A DNA stretch of 64,000 bases. It comes from Gracilibacillus salinarum. Lineage in GTDB: Bacteria; Bacillota; Bacilli; Bacillales; Amphibacillaceae. Shown piece by piece: positions 62,908 to 64,000 of the stretch. The position numbers and the translations under genes were made by a program. The DNA lies in the NCBI RefSeq assembly GCF_022919575.1, contig NZ_CP095071.1, positions 2,480,001 through 2,544,000 of the forward strand, read 5' to 3'. Under the pieces are notes generated by a model, which saw nothing but the letters and a program-made list of their open reading frames with translations, ran no database searches and was not told the origin of the DNA. Numbering within the stretch: the first letter of the stretch is position 1; each line of letters opens with the position of its first letter.

Positions 62908-64000
62908 CTACTGGTTCGCATCCACCACCGCTTGCACCTTCTCCTGGATATTTTGCATCGTGGTCTCTAAATCTTGTTCTCCTAATAAATATAATTCAAC
63001 TTCTGCATCAAATTCTGTATAGGCTTCCGTTACATAGGAAGGAGGCGCAAAAGATTTACTAGGCTGAACAGATGTCAGTGCATTCTTCAACGATTCCATA
63101 TCTATCGCATCCGGATTTTCTGTTCCGCTCGCCAGTTTCTCCAAGACCGTGTCTAAATCCGCTTCTTTCCATGAAGGCACCCAAACCCCTTGTTCCACGA
63201 TTCCTTCTGTCGTTAACCAGCGCATGAAATCATAGGCTTCCTGCTTATGCTCGGAATTTTGCGCTACCGATACAAGGTCACCACCCATAGCTGAATATGC
63301 TTCATCGTCGGCGCTATTTTTTGGCCATGGTGCCCAGGCAATCTCAAAATCAGGTGTAAACTGTCCCCACTCAGTAATCATATAGCTGGCAATCGGAATC
63401 ATAGACGCCTCTCCACTGAAGAATTGTTGACGGTAATCTAATTTCTGCGAGAGAATTTCCGTGAACGGTACCGATGTTTTATCGGCATTTTCCAGTTGAT
63501 TTCTTAATTCTAGCGACGCTTTTAACATCGGATCATCCGCATTAGATGAGCCATCTTCCTTTAAAATCATGGTATTTTCAGGTTTACTTAACAGCTTCAG
63601 GGAAGAGTGGGTGTTATGCCAGCTGTGTAAATAAGATCCATAATGATCATCTGTTGTTAATTGCTCGGCATACTTCTGATAGTCCTCCCAAGTCCACTCG
63701 GTAGGAATCTCTAAACCCGCTTCATCCAAATGCTGTTTATTTATCATAACGAGATTTGTTACATTCTTCATTGGTAAGCCATAATAATTTCCATCAATCG
63801 CTGGATACGTGTTATTGTATACCTCATTAATATCGATACCCTCTGCATCCAGGTATTCATTGATTGGCGCGACCAAACCTGCATCAATTCGTTTCACCCA
63901 GTCATTCATATTAGAAAACATGACCAGATCCATTTTTTCTCCTGCTGATGCCATCAAATCCAGCTGTTTAAAATAGTCCTCCGAGTTCATATTTTCGACG
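62908..64000 (-). CDS. CUT1-type sugar-binding protein, 5' end beyond the window
   Basis: At least 364 residues; the frame is open through the right edge, so the signal peptide is not seen. KMDLVMFSNMNDWVKRIDAG, GNYYGLPMKNVTNLVMINKQ and EAYDFMRWLTTEGIVEQGVW are typical of family-1 solute-binding proteins (UgpB/LplA-like). It precedes the YesM/YesN genes on the same strand (75 bases before the kinase), so it may either feed a transporter encoded beyond the window or present the sugar to the kinase. Confidence 0.85.
   Translation of the reverse strand, partial: VENMNSEDYFKQLDLMASAGEKMDLVMFSNMNDWVKRIDAGLVAPINEYLDAEGIDINEVYNNTYPAIDGNYYGLPMKNVTNLVMINKQHLDEAGLEIPTEWTWEDYQKYAEQLTTDDHYGSYLHSWHNTHSSLKLLSKPENTMILKEDGSSNADDPMLKASLELRNQLENADKTSVPFTEILSQKLDYRQQFFSGEASMIPIASYMITEWGQFTPDFEIAWAPWPKNSADDEAYSAMGGDLVSVAQNSEHKQEAYDFMRWLTTEGIVEQGVWVPSWKEADLDTVLEKLASGTENPDAIDMESLKNALTSVQPSKSFAPPSYVTEAYTEFDAEVELYLLGEQDLETTMQNIQEKVQAVVDANQ

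Overview
The window looks like chromosome from a low-GC, Gram-positive, spore-forming, probably halotolerant Bacillaceae species of the Gracilibacillus, Halobacillus, Oceanobacillus or Virgibacillus type. The reasons are AT-rich DNA, strong AGGAGG-type ribosome binding sites, Bacillus-type gene sets (ytcD-ytbD-ytbE, feuABC-btr-besA, opuA, swrC, dgcK, a SinI-like peptide) and osmolyte (carnitine and betaine) metabolism. No rRNA, tRNA or CRISPR was seen. All assignments come from reading the sequence and from family knowledge; no database search was run.

Layout. 0-6 kb: the 5' part of a secreted GH53 galactanase with a cre-like site, a decayed GNAT acetyltransferase, a YkqA-like cyclotransferase, DUF4317, DUF2087 and GIY-YIG genes. 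5.7-11.3 kb: a Fur-type siderophore locus (besA-like esterase, two FecCD permeases, a FeuA lipoprotein and an AraC/Btr regulator). 11.4-13.7 kb: a flavin monooxygenase broken by one stop codon, a YkhA thioesterase and a small coiled-coil protein. 13.8-24 kb: a signalling and matrix block with a 1733-residue pseudokinase/ATPase/GAF/histidine kinase, an OmpR-type regulator, a 7TM-PAS-GGDEF cyclase, a previously easy-to-miss 48-residue SinI-like peptide, a collagen-like protein and a DgcK-like cyclase. 24.5-28.4 kb: a polar amino-acid ABC transporter and an APC permease. 29-33 kb: a SwrC-type RND exporter with a divergent TetR gene.

33.6-41.7 kb: a carnitine-to-glycine-betaine locus. A TetR gene and the catabolic operon carry the same operator, ACCGTCCGGATGGT, inside the spacer of both promoters. 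The three catabolic enzymes are followed by an OpuA-type transporter and a CocE-type hydrolase. 41.7-51.2 kb is accessory DNA: two nearly identical ~650-bp repeats with terminal inverted repeats bracket a DoxX gene, a TerC gene, a type I toxin-antitoxin locus, remnants of ArdC and an IS3 transposase, a Fur-regulated siderophore-binding lipoprotein, a PspC protein and a plasmid-like partition cassette (ParA plus ParM/ParR with a candidate centromere). A decayed third repeat copy lies at 28.7-28.9 kb.

51.3-64 kb: a CUT1 sugar ABC transporter with a DUF624 gene, an alditol-oxidase-like flavoprotein, ytcD-ytbD-ytbE, and a YesM/YesN-type two-component system (the regulator is split by an in-frame TAA) next to a second sugar-binding protein that runs off the window.

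The most unusual items are the 13.8-24 kb signalling block, the dual partition cassette with its repeat array, the toxin mRNA with 12 nt of 5'-3' complementarity, the terminal-inverted-repeat elements, and three conserved genes interrupted by four in-frame stop codons.
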